The notes beneath the pieces are model-generated. The model did not search any database and was not told the origin of the DNA. It worked only from the letters and a program-made list of their open reading frames with translations. The position numbers were made by a program, and so were the translations under genes. Positions 1 to 9,881 of a stretch of 64,000 bases of DNA are shown piece after piece (within the stretch, counting starts at the first letter, position 1; every line of letters starts with the position of its first letter). The stretch is from Gemmatimonadaceae bacterium (GTDB taxonomy: Bacteria; Gemmatimonadota; Gemmatimonadetes; Gemmatimonadales; Gemmatimonadaceae), in NCBI GenBank assembly GCA_035633115.1, contig DASQFN010000058.1, positions 186,001 through 250,000 on the forward strand. Reading direction: 5' to 3'.

Positions 1-1
1 C

Positions 2-3000
2 GCATCTACTCTCGCCTGGCAAAGCGATGGACTCGATGCGAACGGGCGCGCCATACGCTACACCATCGAGCAGATCGACCCGCAGACGACGCTCATCGGC
101 ACCGGACTATCCGGTCCGGAGCAGATGCTGTGGATGACGCTGTATCCGCTGTCGATAGGTGGATTGAGGGGAGAGGGAAACTTCAGATGGACCGTCGGCA
201 ATACGCCGAGTGGGCGACGATGGCGATCGATTCGCACGCCTCTCGGCGCCACGGGGTCGGATCTTTCGCGCGTCGAGAACATCGAGTTCTGGGCGCAGAT
301 CAACGTGTCGCCCGTCAAGCGTGCAAAGAACCCGATTCTGATGATCGACTTCGGCGACGTCTCGGAAAATTCCGTCACTTTCGCGCCTGATACAGCGATC
401 ATCCGCCGCACCGAGGGCACTTCCGCCGGACGCGACACCACGTACACCGGCAAGAAGATTCAGGGCTTCGACGCCCTCGACAGCGAGCGCGACCAGTTGT
501 CCCGCGCGTTCAACGTCGGCGTGAACGACAATGGTCTGCTGGGCGATCTCGCGGGCACGATAGTAATCGTTGCGGACACTCTTCCCGGAGCGCCGCCGTC
601 CACGCGAACCGGCCACGCATTCGCGACGTGCCGCGGCGGCTACTTCTTCGTTCGCGTGCTCGGCGATTCGCGCGTGGATTGTACCGTAGCGAACAATCGT
701 CTCGACGAGGAGGACATCGATGGCGACGGCGTTCTCAACCTCACTGGAGCGGAACGCGAGCAGGAGGAGCTGCGGCGCTACATCGTCAACCTCGGGGACG
801 CTTCGAAGTACAATCGTGTCGGCCGTTGCTCGGTCGCTCCCCGTGTCGTCGTCGGTCCGCCGCCCGACAGCGTCTGTTGGGTATTGTTCCGGATTCCGTT
901 CCGAACCCCTGACGATTCGATCGGGTTGCCTTTGCTCAGACGGATGAGAACCGTTCGACTCACGATGATCTCCGGCGACGCGCTCGGCGACGCCGAGTTC
1001 AGCCAGATCGCACTCGCTCGTCTTCGCCTGACCGGATCGCCATGGATCAAGCGGCGCGAGACCAGCCTGCAGGGCGTGGGCGCGGAGCAGCCCGGGTCGG
1101 GATTCATTAATGCGGGCGTGATCGGCACGCAGGACCGCGGTCTCGCGGCGGGCATCAGCTACGAATCGCCGCCGGGCGTCGTGGACGAGCCGGATACGAA
1201 GCGCTCGAATTTCGAGACTGACCGAATACAGGTCAACGAGCGGTCTCTCCGGTTAACCGCCGGCAATCTCGCGGTCTTCGACCGCGCAGAGGCGTATTTC
1301 CGCTTCCCTGAAGGCGAGAAGAATTTCATGGCGTACAAGGAGCTGCGCCTCTGGGCCCGCGGAATACGCAACGGCTGGGGCTCGAACGGCGACCTCCAGT
1401 TCTTCATCAAGATCGGCCGAGATCCCAACAACTTCTATCTCTACCGGACTACACTGAACGGCGGACCGGGACGGGAAGCGTGGCTCCCGGAAATCCGGGT
1501 TGATTTTCAGAAACTCTTCAAGCTTCGGGCGGAGATTCAGAACGCGTACCTGCAGGGCCGGGCGCGCAACACGTGCACTGGTCTGGACTCCATTCTCATT
1601 GCGAACACTCCTGTTCCGCCGACGGGTCTGCGCTACGTCGCGTGCTCCGGTGGGTACATTGCGTATACGTCGGACCCGGGTGTGAACCCGCCGAACCTTG
1701 CATCGGTCCAGGAGCTCGCTGTCGGAATGATTCGCACCGGCCTGGGAAGCTCTGGCTCTCCGATCGCGCCCGGCGACACGCTCGAGCTCTGGGTGGACGA
1801 CATCCGGCTGGGCGGGGTTGTCGACGCTGCCGGCTTTGCGGGACAGATCGGCCTCTCCATTCTCGCAAGCGATTTTGCGGACATCCGCCTCAACCTCAGC
1901 AGGCGCGATCCGAATTTCAGACAGCTCGCCGAGCAGCCCACGTTTCTCACTGACAACAGCGTGAACGTCTCGTCGGCGTTCCATCTCGAGAAGCTTCTCC
2001 CGAAGTCGTTCGGACTGACGATTCCGTTCTCGGTCAACTACACTTCGGCCGACATCGACCCATTGTTCATGTCGCAATCCGATCTGGAGGGCGACATCAT
2101 CGAGAACCTGCGCACTCCGCACACGAGCGCTACTTCAGTCAGCTTCGCGGTGGCTCTGGCGACGCCACTGAAGGATCACCGCCTTGCCGCGCTCCTCAAC
2201 AGCCTGTCTCTCACCAGCACTTACACGTCGGCCGCAGCGCGCACCGAATACGAGGACGGGCGCGCGCATAACTTCACAATCGGGCTCGATTACAATCTCT
2301 CGCGGGCGTTGCTCTCCGGTCTTTCGCGCTTTGCGCCGGCGGAGCTCCATCTGACGAGCGTCTACACGAGGGGGAGCGACAGGCGAACAGCTTTTCTCAA
2401 GCCCGCGGGCGCGATCGACGACATCGGGCGTGAGATTGCAGGCGAAACGACTAACTGGCGCAACGGCACTTCGTTTCAGCTCAAGCCGACCAAAACGCTG
2501 AGCGGGAGACTCGACTTCAGCTCCGTTCGCGACCTTCGCGGATACGGCCTGGACTCCCCGCTAGGCGTAATCGCTACGGATGATCGCGACAGATTCCTCG
2601 GGGCTGACACGGGGCTCGAGCGGGAGCGGGACCTCCAGGCCGCAATCAGTTTCACCCCGATCGTATCGTCGTGGATCAAGCCGCGGCTCGACATCGGCAG
2701 CACCTATAACATGCTGCGCGATCCGAACACCCTGGGGTACGAGCGCGAGAGCGACACGACGCAGGCACTGCGTCTGCCGCTACGCCTCGGCAGCTCGCAG
2801 ACCACGACCGCGGGAGTTACGATCGACCTTCCGCGTGCAGCGCGCGAGAACCTCGACAGCACCAGCATTCTCCACCGCCTCCTCACGGCCATCCAGCCAA
2901 TCGACGTCAACTACAATAGAAGTCTCATCTCGGTGTTCGAGGGGACGCCCATATCTCCGCCGCTCTCGTACCAGCTCGCGTTGGGTGGAGGAACCTTCCG

Positions 3001-3832
3001 AGAGCTCGGCGGCCGGCCGGCCACGAGTGCGGGGCTGGTTCGGCAGATCTCGGCGACACATTCGATTCTGCTGCCGTTCGGCGCGAGCATCTCGAATCGC
3101 TACCAGCTCATCAACGCGCGGAACTGGACGCGCAGATTCGACGACCGCCGCGCGATCACCGACGGGACGCAGCTCGTATTCCCCGATGTTGCGCTGCGCT
3201 GGAGCATGAAGCCTGACCGGTTGCGGAGACTGATCGCGACCGTCGGAGGGAGCGCTCGCGCGGTTCAGACGAGACAGCTGAATTCAACTCAGCCGGAGTT
3301 CGAGCTCGCGGCGGCTGTTGCGGGAGCGGTGACTCCATTCAGCGGGCCGATCGGCGTCGATCGTGGAGAGACAGTCGTGACGAGCTATCCCGCGAACCTG
3401 TCGATTGTGTTTGCGGGCGCCAGGCCGTTGTCGTCGACGGTCGGCTACACGCTGTCCCGACGGAGAGAGACGCGGCCCGGGTTGAGCGCAAAGAGCGCCG
3501 ACGCCGACGTCACCGTCGAGATCGCAAAGCCGTGGGCCCTCCCGCCGTCATGGAAGCCGCGCAGCGACCTGCGCACTCGCGTCAGCTATCAGGACACGCA
3601 TGGTGATAACTTCGTGTTGAATCCGCTCTCGATAACCGAGGAGAGCCGGCTCAGCGACAATGGGAGACGGGCGATCAGCTTCAGCGCCGATACCGACGTC
3701 GCTGAGAACTTCGCCTCCAGCTTTGTCGTATCACGGGTTGAGAGCTTCGACAGAAACCTCAATCGTCGGTTCACGCAGACCGTTCTGAGCGCCGTGCTGC
3801 ATTTGAAGTTCTACGCCGGAGACGTGCAGTGA
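2..3832 (+). CDS. SprA/Sov-like outer-membrane translocon protein, 5'-truncated by window edge
   Basis: The frame is open from base 2, so the true start lies upstream; about 1,276 residues are visible. SprA (Sov) is the very large outer-membrane channel of the type IX secretion system in Bacteroidota. SprA-like features seen here are recurring stretches such as RVENIEFWAQIN near the visible N-terminus, a second one with LRLWARG further on, and a C-terminal half of alternating polar and aromatic strands that suits a large beta-barrel. There is no lipobox or internal helix. The stop overlaps the start of the M28 peptidase by 4 bp (GTGA), so the two are translationally coupled. No protein in the window shows an obvious type IX C-terminal sorting domain, so the cargo is not evident. 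Family assignment is by recognition of the sequence style, without an alignment. Confidence 0.72.
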   Translation, partial: ASTLAWQSDGLDANGRAIRYTIEQIDPQTTLIGTGLSGPEQMLWMTLYPLSIGGLRGEGNFRWTVGNTPSGRRWRSIRTPLGATGSDLSRVENIEFWAQINVSPVKRAKNPILMIDFGDVSENSVTFAPDTAIIRRTEGTSAGRDTTYTGKKIQGFDALDSERDQLSRAFNVGVNDNGLLGDLAGTIVIVADTLPGAPPSTRTGHAFATCRGGYFFVRVLGDSRVDCTVANNRLDEEDIDGDGVLNLTGAEREQEELRRYIVNLGDASKYNRVGRCSVAPRVVVGPPPDSVCWVLFRIPFRTPDDSIGLPLLRRMRTVRLTMISGDALGDAEFSQIALARLRLTGSPWIKRRETSLQGVGAEQPGSGFINAGVIGTQDRGLAAGISYESPPGVVDEPDTKRSNFETDRIQVNERSLRLTAGNLAVFDRAEAYFRFPEGEKNFMAYKELRLWARGIRNGWGSNGDLQFFIKIGRDPNNFYLYRTTLNGGPGREAWLPEIRVDFQKLFKLRAEIQNAYLQGRARNTCTGLDSILIANTPVPPTGLRYVACSGGYIAYTSDPGVNPPNLASVQELAVGMIRTGLGSSGSPIAPGDTLELWVDDIRLGGVVDAAGFAGQIGLSILASDFADIRLNLSRRDPNFRQLAEQPTFLTDNSVNVSSAFHLEKLLPKSFGLTIPFSVNYTSADIDPLFMSQSDLEGDIIENLRTPHTSATSVSFAVALATPLKDHRLAALLNSLSLTSTYTSAAARTEYEDGRAHNFTIGLDYNLSRALLSGLSRFAPAELHLTSVYTRGSDRRTAFLKPAGAIDDIGREIAGETTNWRNGTSFQLKPTKTLSGRLDFSSVRDLRGYGLDSPLGVIATDDRDRFLGADTGLERERDLQAAISFTPIVSSWIKPRLDIGSTYNMLRDPNTLGYERESDTTQALRLPLRLGSSQTTTAGVTIDLPRAARENLDSTSILHRLLTAIQPIDVNYNRSLISVFEGTPISPPLSYQLALGGGTFRELGGRPATSAGLVRQISATHSILLPFGASISNRYQLINARNWTRRFDDRRAITDGTQLVFPDVALRWSMKPDRLRRLIATVGGSARAVQTRQLNSTQPEFELAAAVAGAVTPFSGPIGVDRGETVVTSYPANLSIVFAGARPLSSTVGYTLSRRRETRPGLSAKSADADVTVEIAKPWALPPSWKPRSDLRTRVSYQDTHGDNFVLNPLSITEESRLSDNGRRAISFSADTDVAENFASSFVVSRVESFDRNLNRRFTQTVLSAVLHLKFYAGDVQ

Positions 3833-4722
3833 GAAAAGCCGCGCTTGCATTCCTTCTTCTTACGGCGTGTGAGCGCGGCGGACCGAGGCCGGGAAAGTTC
3901 GACGGCGAGTCGGCGGTTCGCTACGCAAAGGCGCAGGTGGATTTCGGTCCACGCGTTCCCGGATCACCGGGTGCCCAGCGCGCCGGCGACTGGATTGTTG
4001 CGCGGATGCGGGAGCGAGCCGACTCCGTGATCGTCCAGAGCTGGACGCACACGCTGGCGGACGGGCGCCAGGTTCCGCTGCGCAACATTCTTGCGCGCTT
4101 CCGCCCCGATCTGCCCGACCGCGTGCTGTACGTGACTCACTGGGACACGCGACCGGTGAGCGACGAGGCCGAGGACCGGGTTCAGCGGACATTGCCGGTC
4201 CCGGGAGCGAACGACGGAGGGTCGGGTGTTGGCTTGCTTGTCGCGCTTGCCGACGCGCTGAAGAAAACGCCACCCGCGGTGGGTGTCGATTTGCTGTTCG
4301 TCGACGGCGAGGATTACGGAAATTTCGGGACGATGCAGGACGTCCTCATGGGATCGACGTACTTCGCGTCGCATCTGCCGAGTCCGAATTACCGGCCGAT
4401 CTTCGGCGTTCTGTGGGACATGATCGGGGACAGGGACCTTCGCATCAAGCAGGAGCAGAACTCGGTTGCTCAGGCGCCCGAAGTTGTGCGACGAGTCTGG
4501 CAGGTTGCCGCCGAGCTCGGGCACGACGACGTGTTTGTCGCTGAGCAGACGCCGTATCCCATTACCGACGATCATATTCCTCTTCTGCAGGCGGGGCTGC
4601 GAGTTATCGATGTGATCGATTACGAGTACCCGTACCATCATCGGCCCACTGATACTCTCGACAAGATCTCGGCTCGGTCGTTGTCGATAGTCGGGGAGGT
4701 CGCTGAAGCTCTGGTTCGATAG
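3829..4722 (+). CDS. M28 family metallopeptidase lipoprotein (glutaminyl cyclase-like)
   Basis: 297 residues from a GTG start that overlaps the upstream stop (GTGA). The N-terminus is a short lipoprotein signal ending LLLTAC, with the lipidated cysteine at residue 14. The two-zinc M28 signature is complete in order: THWDTRP (His), GANDGGSG (bridging Asp), DGEDYG (Glu), WDMIGD (Asp) and YHHRPTDT (His). M28 members are aminopeptidases, and this short single-domain form with HWDTR and YHH-PTDT is also close to bacterial glutaminyl-peptide cyclotransferases; the sequence alone does not separate the two. It is presumably anchored in the outer membrane facing the periplasm or surface. Coupling to the SprA-like gene hints at processing of exported proteins, which is inference. 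Confidence 0.85.
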   Translation: MRKAALAFLLLTACERGGPRPGKFDGESAVRYAKAQVDFGPRVPGSPGAQRAGDWIVARMRERADSVIVQSWTHTLADGRQVPLRNILARFRPDLPDRVLYVTHWDTRPVSDEAEDRVQRTLPVPGANDGGSGVGLLVALADALKKTPPAVGVDLLFVDGEDYGNFGTMQDVLMGSTYFASHLPSPNYRPIFGVLWDMIGDRDLRIKQEQNSVAQAPEVVRRVWQVAAELGHDDVFVAEQTPYPITDDHIPLLQAGLRVIDVIDYEYPYHHRPTDTLDKISARSLSIVGEVAEALVR

Positions 4723-4769
4723 CGGCATCCTGCTTTTGTGGCCAGGTTCCTGAGTTCAGCCAAGAATTG

Positions 4770-4808
4770 CAGCTAGCAAGCTCCCGCTGCTAGGCTCCAG
4801 CTACCAGC
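4770..4808 (+). repeat. 39-bp dispersed intergenic repeat, copy 1
   Basis: This segment in the 170-bp gap between the M28 gene and the comEA-like gene matches the reverse complement of 38038-38076 at about 34 of 39 positions. The shared core is AAGCTCCCGCTGC. Both copies are intergenic and lie in opposite orientations. Confidence 0.7.
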
Positions 4809-4892
4809 GTGTGCGGTTTACACTGCGCGAAATGGATGTCGCACCGAATCGTCCGATGCGTAGCGTTCGGCCGGGATTGTTTACGATGACTC

Positions 4893-5459
4893 ATGCCGAC
4901 CCCAGGCGAGCGAAAAGCGCTGCTCTTCCTCGGCGCCGTCGTCGTGCTCGGTGCCGGTGCACGCGGCGCTGCAGTCCTCCATGGTGACGCGCCACCTGAT
5001 GCTGCCGCACGTCGCGCGCTCGACGCTCAGATAGAAGCGGTCGACTCCGCACGGCAACGCGTCGCGAGCAAGAAAAAAGGCAGAAAAACGGGGAAGGGTC
5101 GACGCACCAAGTCGGCCGAATCATCGGCGTCAATCGAACCCGGACCCGCCGCTCCCGTCGAGCCGGTCATCCCCGCGATCATCGACATGGATCTCGCGAC
5201 CGCTGACGAAATCGAGACGCTCCGCGGCGTCGGTCCCGCGCTCGCGGGGCGCATCGTCGCCGACCGCGATTCCCTGGGTCCGTTCGGCAGCACCGAGGAG
5301 CTCCAGCGGGTGCGGGGAATCGGCGCCCGGCTCGCAAAGAAAATCGCTCCCCAGGTAACCTTTTCCCTCCTTCCGCGTCATCCCCGTACAGCAAGCGACG
5401 GGACGTCGGCGCCACCCAGGAGCAGACGGAAATCCCGCCGGGGGGACTCACAAAATTGA
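4893..5459 (+). CDS. ComEA-like helix-hairpin-helix protein
   Basis: 188 residues. An N-terminal hydrophobic segment (about residues 10-25) would anchor or export the protein. It is followed by a long basic and Ala-rich linker with a KKKGRKTGKGRRTK tract. The helix-hairpin-helix pair lies at about residues 95-150, with LRGVGPALAGRI and VRGIGARLAKKI as the two hairpins, preceded by DMDLATADEIETL, as in ComEA. ComEA binds DNA in the periplasm during natural transformation and works with type IV pili. Its position as first gene of a pilB-pilT-pilC operon, overlapping pilB by 4 bp (TTGA), fits a role in DNA uptake. The C-terminal 30 residues are basic and low complexity. The exact start is uncertain because no strong ribosome binding site is seen. 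Confidence 0.8.
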   Translation: MPTPGERKALLFLGAVVVLGAGARGAAVLHGDAPPDAAARRALDAQIEAVDSARQRVASKKKGRKTGKGRRTKSAESSASIEPGPAAPVEPVIPAIIDMDLATADEIETLRGVGPALAGRIVADRDSLGPFGSTEELQRVRGIGARLAKKIAPQVTFSLLPRHPRTASDGTSAPPRSRRKSRRGDSQN

Positions 5460-7282
5460 CCGCTTCAGCCGCCACTTACGAACGACTAGGCGATCTACTC
5501 GTTCGTGACGGGCTAATCACGCGTGACCAGCTGAATCTGGCGCTGCAGGAGCAGCGCGAGAGCGGCATGCGCCTGGGCTACAGCCTCGTCGCCCTCGGCT
5601 TCGTCAAGGAAACCGACCTCACGAGAACGCTCGCCCGGCAGTACCGCATGCCCGCGGTCGATCTCACGAATTTCGAGGTCGACCCTCGCATCGCGCGCCT
5701 CATCCCCAGCGAGATGGCGTCGAAGCACCTCGTGCTCCCCCTCAAGCGCGACGGCCGCACCCTCACGGTCGCGATGGCCGACCCCACCAGCACCGGCGTC
5801 CTCGACGACCTCAAGTTCATCACCCGCTGCGACATCTTCCCCGTGATCGCGGGCGAGTACACCATCCGCCACGCCATCGAGCGCTACTACGAGTCGAACG
5901 AAGCGCAGATGGAAAACCTGCTCAAGGATATCGCCAAGTTCGGCGATACCGATATCGAGCTCGTCGAGCAGATAGAGGAGGACATGACGGCGGCTGCGCT
6001 CTCCATCGCGGTCCAGGAAGCACCGGTCGTCAAGCTCATCAACGCGCTTCTCACGGACGCCGTTGCCCGCGGCGCCTCGGACATTCACTTCGAGTGCTTC
6101 GAGCACGAGCTGCGAGTTCGCTACCGCATCGACGGAATTCTCCACGAAATCATGAAGCCGCCGCTCAAGCTTCGCTCGGCTCTCATCTCGCGCTTCAAGA
6201 TCATGGCGAACCTCAACATCTCGGAGCGTCGCATCCCGCAGGACGGACGCATCAAGCTGAAGATCATGAATCGCGTCATCGACTACCGCGTGTCGACTCT
6301 TCCGACGCTCTTCGGTGAGAAGGTCGTGCTCCGAATTCTCGACAAGGGGAATCTCAACCTCGACCTCACGACGTTTGGCATCGAGCCCCGAGCCGAGCGT
6401 GAGATAATGGACGCGATCGCGAACCCGTACGGCATGATGCTCGTCACCGGTCCCACGGGCTCGGGAAAAACGACCACCCTGTACTCGGCGCTCTCGAAGG
6501 TCAACAACATCCACGTCAACATCATGACGGCGGAGGACCCGGTCGAGTACAACCTGTTCGGAATCAATCAGGTGCTCGTGCGCTCCGAGATCGGCATGAC
6601 CTTCGCCGCCGCGCTGAGAGCGTTCCTGCGCCAGGATCCGAACATCATCATGGTCGGCGAGATCCGCGATCTCGAGACGGCGAGCATCGCCATCAAGGCC
6701 GCGCTAACGGGCCACCTGGTCCTCTCGACGCTGCACACGAACTCCGCCCCCGAGACTGTTACGCGTCTGATGGACATGGGAATCGAGGGATTCAATGTCG
6801 CGTCGGCAATCAACCTCATCGTCGCCCAGCGACTAGTCCCGAAAATCTGCCTGAGCTGCGCCGAGAAGTACGTGCCGGAGGGTCCCGAGCTGGCGATGGC
6901 AAAGGTCAACGCACGGACAACGATGCGGGAGCTGCAGTTCAGCGACGTGGCCCTTGCCGATACAAAGCTGCATGCCGCACGTCACGCCGCTCCGCACCTT
7001 CAGAAAGTCACACTCGACACTCCGATCGGCGATCTCCCGTTCTTCCGCGGTCGGGGCTGCGACGCATGCCAGGGCACGGGGCTCAAGGGGCGGCAGGGGC
7101 TCTACGAGACAATGAACATGACCCAGCCCCTGCGCCGGCTGATCATGCAGAACGCAGGCGCTGCCGAAATCGGGAAGCTGGCAATTGCAGAGGGGATGCT
7201 GACGCTCCGCATGGACGGCTGGCTCAAGGTGATAAAGGGCATCACTACCCTCGATCAGGTTATCCGCGAGACCAGCATCTGA
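5456..7282 (+). CDS. pilB: Type IV pilus assembly ATPase PilB (GspE family)
   Basis: 608 residues, starting at TTG within a TTGA overlap; GGGGGA lies 9 bases upstream, which supports this start. It powers pilus extension from the inner-membrane base. Residues 1-150 form a MshEN-type N-terminal domain (YERLGDLLVRDGLIT...). The ATPase domain carries Walker A GPTGSGKTTT (about residue 329), an Asp box, Walker B IIMVGEIRDLETA and a His box STLHTNSAPET. Zinc-binding cysteines are present as CLSC and CDACQGTGLKGR, but about 70 residues separate the two pairs, longer than I expect for PilB. The order pilB-pilT-pilC with tight spacing is typical of pilus operons. Confidence 0.95.
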   Translation: MTASAATYERLGDLLVRDGLITRDQLNLALQEQRESGMRLGYSLVALGFVKETDLTRTLARQYRMPAVDLTNFEVDPRIARLIPSEMASKHLVLPLKRDGRTLTVAMADPTSTGVLDDLKFITRCDIFPVIAGEYTIRHAIERYYESNEAQMENLLKDIAKFGDTDIELVEQIEEDMTAAALSIAVQEAPVVKLINALLTDAVARGASDIHFECFEHELRVRYRIDGILHEIMKPPLKLRSALISRFKIMANLNISERRIPQDGRIKLKIMNRVIDYRVSTLPTLFGEKVVLRILDKGNLNLDLTTFGIEPRAEREIMDAIANPYGMMLVTGPTGSGKTTTLYSALSKVNNIHVNIMTAEDPVEYNLFGINQVLVRSEIGMTFAAALRAFLRQDPNIIMVGEIRDLETASIAIKAALTGHLVLSTLHTNSAPETVTRLMDMGIEGFNVASAINLIVAQRLVPKICLSCAEKYVPEGPELAMAKVNARTTMRELQFSDVALADTKLHAARHAAPHLQKVTLDTPIGDLPFFRGRGCDACQGTGLKGRQGLYETMNMTQPLRRLIMQNAGAAEIGKLAIAEGMLTLRMDGWLKVIKGITTLDQVIRETSI

Positions 7283-7370
7283 TGGCGCTACCGTGCCTTC
7301 TGCTTACCGAAGAGGCCCCACAATCGTCCCTCAGCGGGGACCTTTCCAGCAGCAGACCGGAGAACAGCCA

Positions 7371-8648
7371 ATGACTGCATCGCCGGCGCGTGCCGCGCCA
7401 GCTACGCCCGCACGTCTCAGCCCCCTCGTCCCGGTGAGTTCATCCGCCGAGTCGCCGGGGCAGGAGCCGCCTCTGGCGCATCCTGTTGTCGGACGGGCGC
7501 CGCCCGCTCTCGCAGTCAACCTGCGCGTTCTGCTCGATGAGATGGTGGCGTCGAAAGCGTCGGATCTGCACATCGTGGCCGGCCAGCCGCCAAAGCTGCG
7601 CATCGATGGCGACATCACCAACGCCTCGACGGGAAACTACCTCAGCACAAAGGACACTCTCCAGCTCGCCTACTCGGTTCTCACGGAGGACCAGAAGAAG
7701 CGATTCGAGCAGGAGGACGAGCTCGATTTTTCATTCGGCATTGCCAACCTTGCGCGCTTCCGCGGCAATTGCTTCCGGCAGCGCGGCTGCGTTTCGATGG
7801 TGATTCGACAGATTCCGTTCGACATCAAGGGCTTCCAGGAGCTGGGACTCCCGCCCGCCATCGCGAAGATGGCGGAAAAGCCCCGTGGTCTGGTGCTCGT
7901 CACAGGGCCAACCGGCTCCGGAAAGTCGACGACCCTCGCAGCGGTGATCGACAAGATCAATCACGAGCGAAAGGGTCACATCATCACGGTCGAAGATCCC
8001 ATCGAGTTCATCCACAAGCACCACAGCTGCCTGATCAATCAGCGCGAAGTGGGCACCGACACGAAATCTTTTGCCAACGCGCTCAAGTACGCTCTCCGCG
8101 AGGATCCGGACGTGATCCTCATCGGTGAGATGCGGGACCTGGAAACTATTCAGGCCGCGCTCACCATCGCCGAGACGGGGCACCTCGCGTTCGCCACGCT
8201 GCACACGAACTCGGCCGCCGAGGCTATCAACCGGATCATCGATGTCTTCCCTCCGCACCAGCAGTCGCAGGTGCGGGCGCAGCTGGCGTTCGTGCTCGAG
8301 GGGATCGTGACGCAGACGCTCGTTCCGCGCGCCACTGGGCGAGGGCGCGTTCTTGCGGCGGAGGTTCTGATAATCACGCCGGCGATCCGCGCGCTGATTC
8401 GTGACGACAAGATCCATCAGATCTACTCGTCGATGCAGGCGGGCAAGAAGTGGGGGATGCAGACGCTCAACGACTCGCTGTACGCTCTCTACATGGGTCG
8501 CGAGATCACGGCCGATGAAGCGCTGCGCGTGACGAGCGCCCCCGACGAGTTCAATCGCATGATCGGCCGTGAGCCGACCGGGCACGACGAAGGCGTCCTG
8601 GTACGGGGCGTCGTCAAGATGCACGAGAAAGTAGCGAGGGCCCGGTAA
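7371..8648 (+). CDS. pilT: Type IV pilus twitching-motility ATPase PilT
   Basis: 425 residues from ATG 7371, which is preceded by GGAGAA at a good distance; the frame is open back to 7293 but that extension lacks PilT character. PilT drives pilus retraction, and DNA uptake where competence exists. The first 45 residues are an Ala/Pro-rich tail, longer than usual. The family core follows: LLDEMVASKASDLHI, Walker A GPTGSGKSTT, Walker B DVILIGEMRDLETI and His box AFATLHTNSAAEAI. The C-terminus matches PilT with MQTLNDSLYALY. It sits 88 bp after pilB and 3 bp before pilC. Confidence 0.95.
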   Translation: MTASPARAAPATPARLSPLVPVSSSAESPGQEPPLAHPVVGRAPPALAVNLRVLLDEMVASKASDLHIVAGQPPKLRIDGDITNASTGNYLSTKDTLQLAYSVLTEDQKKRFEQEDELDFSFGIANLARFRGNCFRQRGCVSMVIRQIPFDIKGFQELGLPPAIAKMAEKPRGLVLVTGPTGSGKSTTLAAVIDKINHERKGHIITVEDPIEFIHKHHSCLINQREVGTDTKSFANALKYALREDPDVILIGEMRDLETIQAALTIAETGHLAFATLHTNSAAEAINRIIDVFPPHQQSQVRAQLAFVLEGIVTQTLVPRATGRGRVLAAEVLIITPAIRALIRDDKIHQIYSSMQAGKKWGMQTLNDSLYALYMGREITADEALRVTSAPDEFNRMIGREPTGHDEGVLVRGVVKMHEKVARAR

Positions 8649-8651
8649 CAG

Positions 8652-9848
8652 ATGACGAGCTTCACGTATACGGCGCGGTCGTTCTCCGGCGACCTCAAGT
8701 CGGCTACGCTCGAGGCATCGTCGCGTGACGACGTAATCGCACAGCTTCGCCGCCAGCGCCTGAGCGTCGTCAAGATCGACGAAGCAGCAGCAGCGAAGAA
8801 GGCGCGGCGCGGGCACATCAGGATGCGCGACGTGGTGATCTTCACGCGCCAGTTCTCGACAATGATCAATGCCGGACTGCCCCTCGTTCAGGCGCTCAAC
8901 ATTCTGGCCGAGCAAAGCCAGAACAAAGTGCTTTCGGACGTGACGCGGAAGGTGGTGTTCGACGTTGAGTCGGGTAAGACCGTTGCCGACGCGATGGGCA
9001 AGCACCCCCACGCGTTCAGTCCGCTGTACGTGAACATGGTCGCAGCGGGTGAGGCGGGCGGTATCCTGGACACGATTCTGATGCGTCTCGCCACATTCAT
9101 GGAGAAGAACGATGCGTTGATTCGGAAGGTGAAGGGCGCGACGATCTATCCGAGCGTCATCATGAGCATAGCGGCAATTGCCGTCACGGTGCTGCTGGTG
9201 TTCGTGATTCCGGTGTTCGAGAATCTGTTCACTTCCGCCGGTCTCGCTCTGCCTCTGCCGACGCGCGTGGTGATGGCGCTGTCGCGGTTCCTGAAGGGCT
9301 ACTGGTACGTCGTGATCTCGGTTGTCGTCACCGCGTTCTTCTTATACAAGCGTTACGCGGCGACGCCGAATGGTCGCCTGAACATCGACAAGATTCTGCT
9401 GAGGGTGCCGGTGCTTGGGGACGTGATCAGGAAGGCGGCCGTGTCGCGGTTCACGCGTACGCTCGGCACGCTGGTCAGCTCCGGCGTGAGTATTCTCGAC
9501 GGCCTCGAGATTACGGCAAGGACAGCGGGCAACCGGGTGGTGCAGGATGCGATCATGGAATCGCGCGCGTCGATCGCCGGCGGTGACACGATTGCCCAGC
9601 CGCTCAAGAAGTCGGGTGTATTCCCCCCGATGGTGATCTCGATGATCTCGGTTGGAGAGCAGACGGGAGGTCTGGACGAGATGCTGTCGAAGATTGCCGA
9701 CTTCTACGACGACGAGGTCGACGCGGCGGTGAGCAACCTGCTCAGCCTGCTGGAGCCGATGATGATCGTGTTCCTCGGCGTCGTGGTGGGAGGCATGGTC
9801 GTGAGCATGTATCTGCCGATCTTCGACATGATCAACGCGGTGCAATAG
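8652..9848 (+). CDS. pilC: Type IV pilus inner-membrane platform protein PilC
   Basis: 398 residues, the usual length for PilC/GspF. Two T2SSF domains are visible, each starting with an FTRQFSTMINAGLPLVQAL or FTRTLGTLVSSGVSILDGL block. Three membrane segments are expected, at about residues 168-190, 215-235 and 365-390. PilC anchors the PilB and PilT motors and the growing pilin filament. The gene begins 3 bp after the pilT stop and ends the operon. No pilin gene is present nearby. Confidence 0.95.
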   Translation: MTSFTYTARSFSGDLKSATLEASSRDDVIAQLRRQRLSVVKIDEAAAAKKARRGHIRMRDVVIFTRQFSTMINAGLPLVQALNILAEQSQNKVLSDVTRKVVFDVESGKTVADAMGKHPHAFSPLYVNMVAAGEAGGILDTILMRLATFMEKNDALIRKVKGATIYPSVIMSIAAIAVTVLLVFVIPVFENLFTSAGLALPLPTRVVMALSRFLKGYWYVVISVVVTAFFLYKRYAATPNGRLNIDKILLRVPVLGDVIRKAAVSRFTRTLGTLVSSGVSILDGLEITARTAGNRVVQDAIMESRASIAGGDTIAQPLKKSGVFPPMVISMISVGEQTGGLDEMLSKIADFYDDEVDAAVSNLLSLLEPMMIVFLGVVVGGMVVSMYLPIFDMINAVQ

Positions 9849-9881
9849 AACCCGGGTATTGGAGCCTTGCCCGCCACAGAC

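Noticed and set aside
5513-6514. 333-residue open frame on the minus strand opposite pilB
   Set aside because: It is antisense to a certain gene, is dominated by Arg, Asp, Glu and Val as expected from reversed high-GC codons, and shows no family motif.
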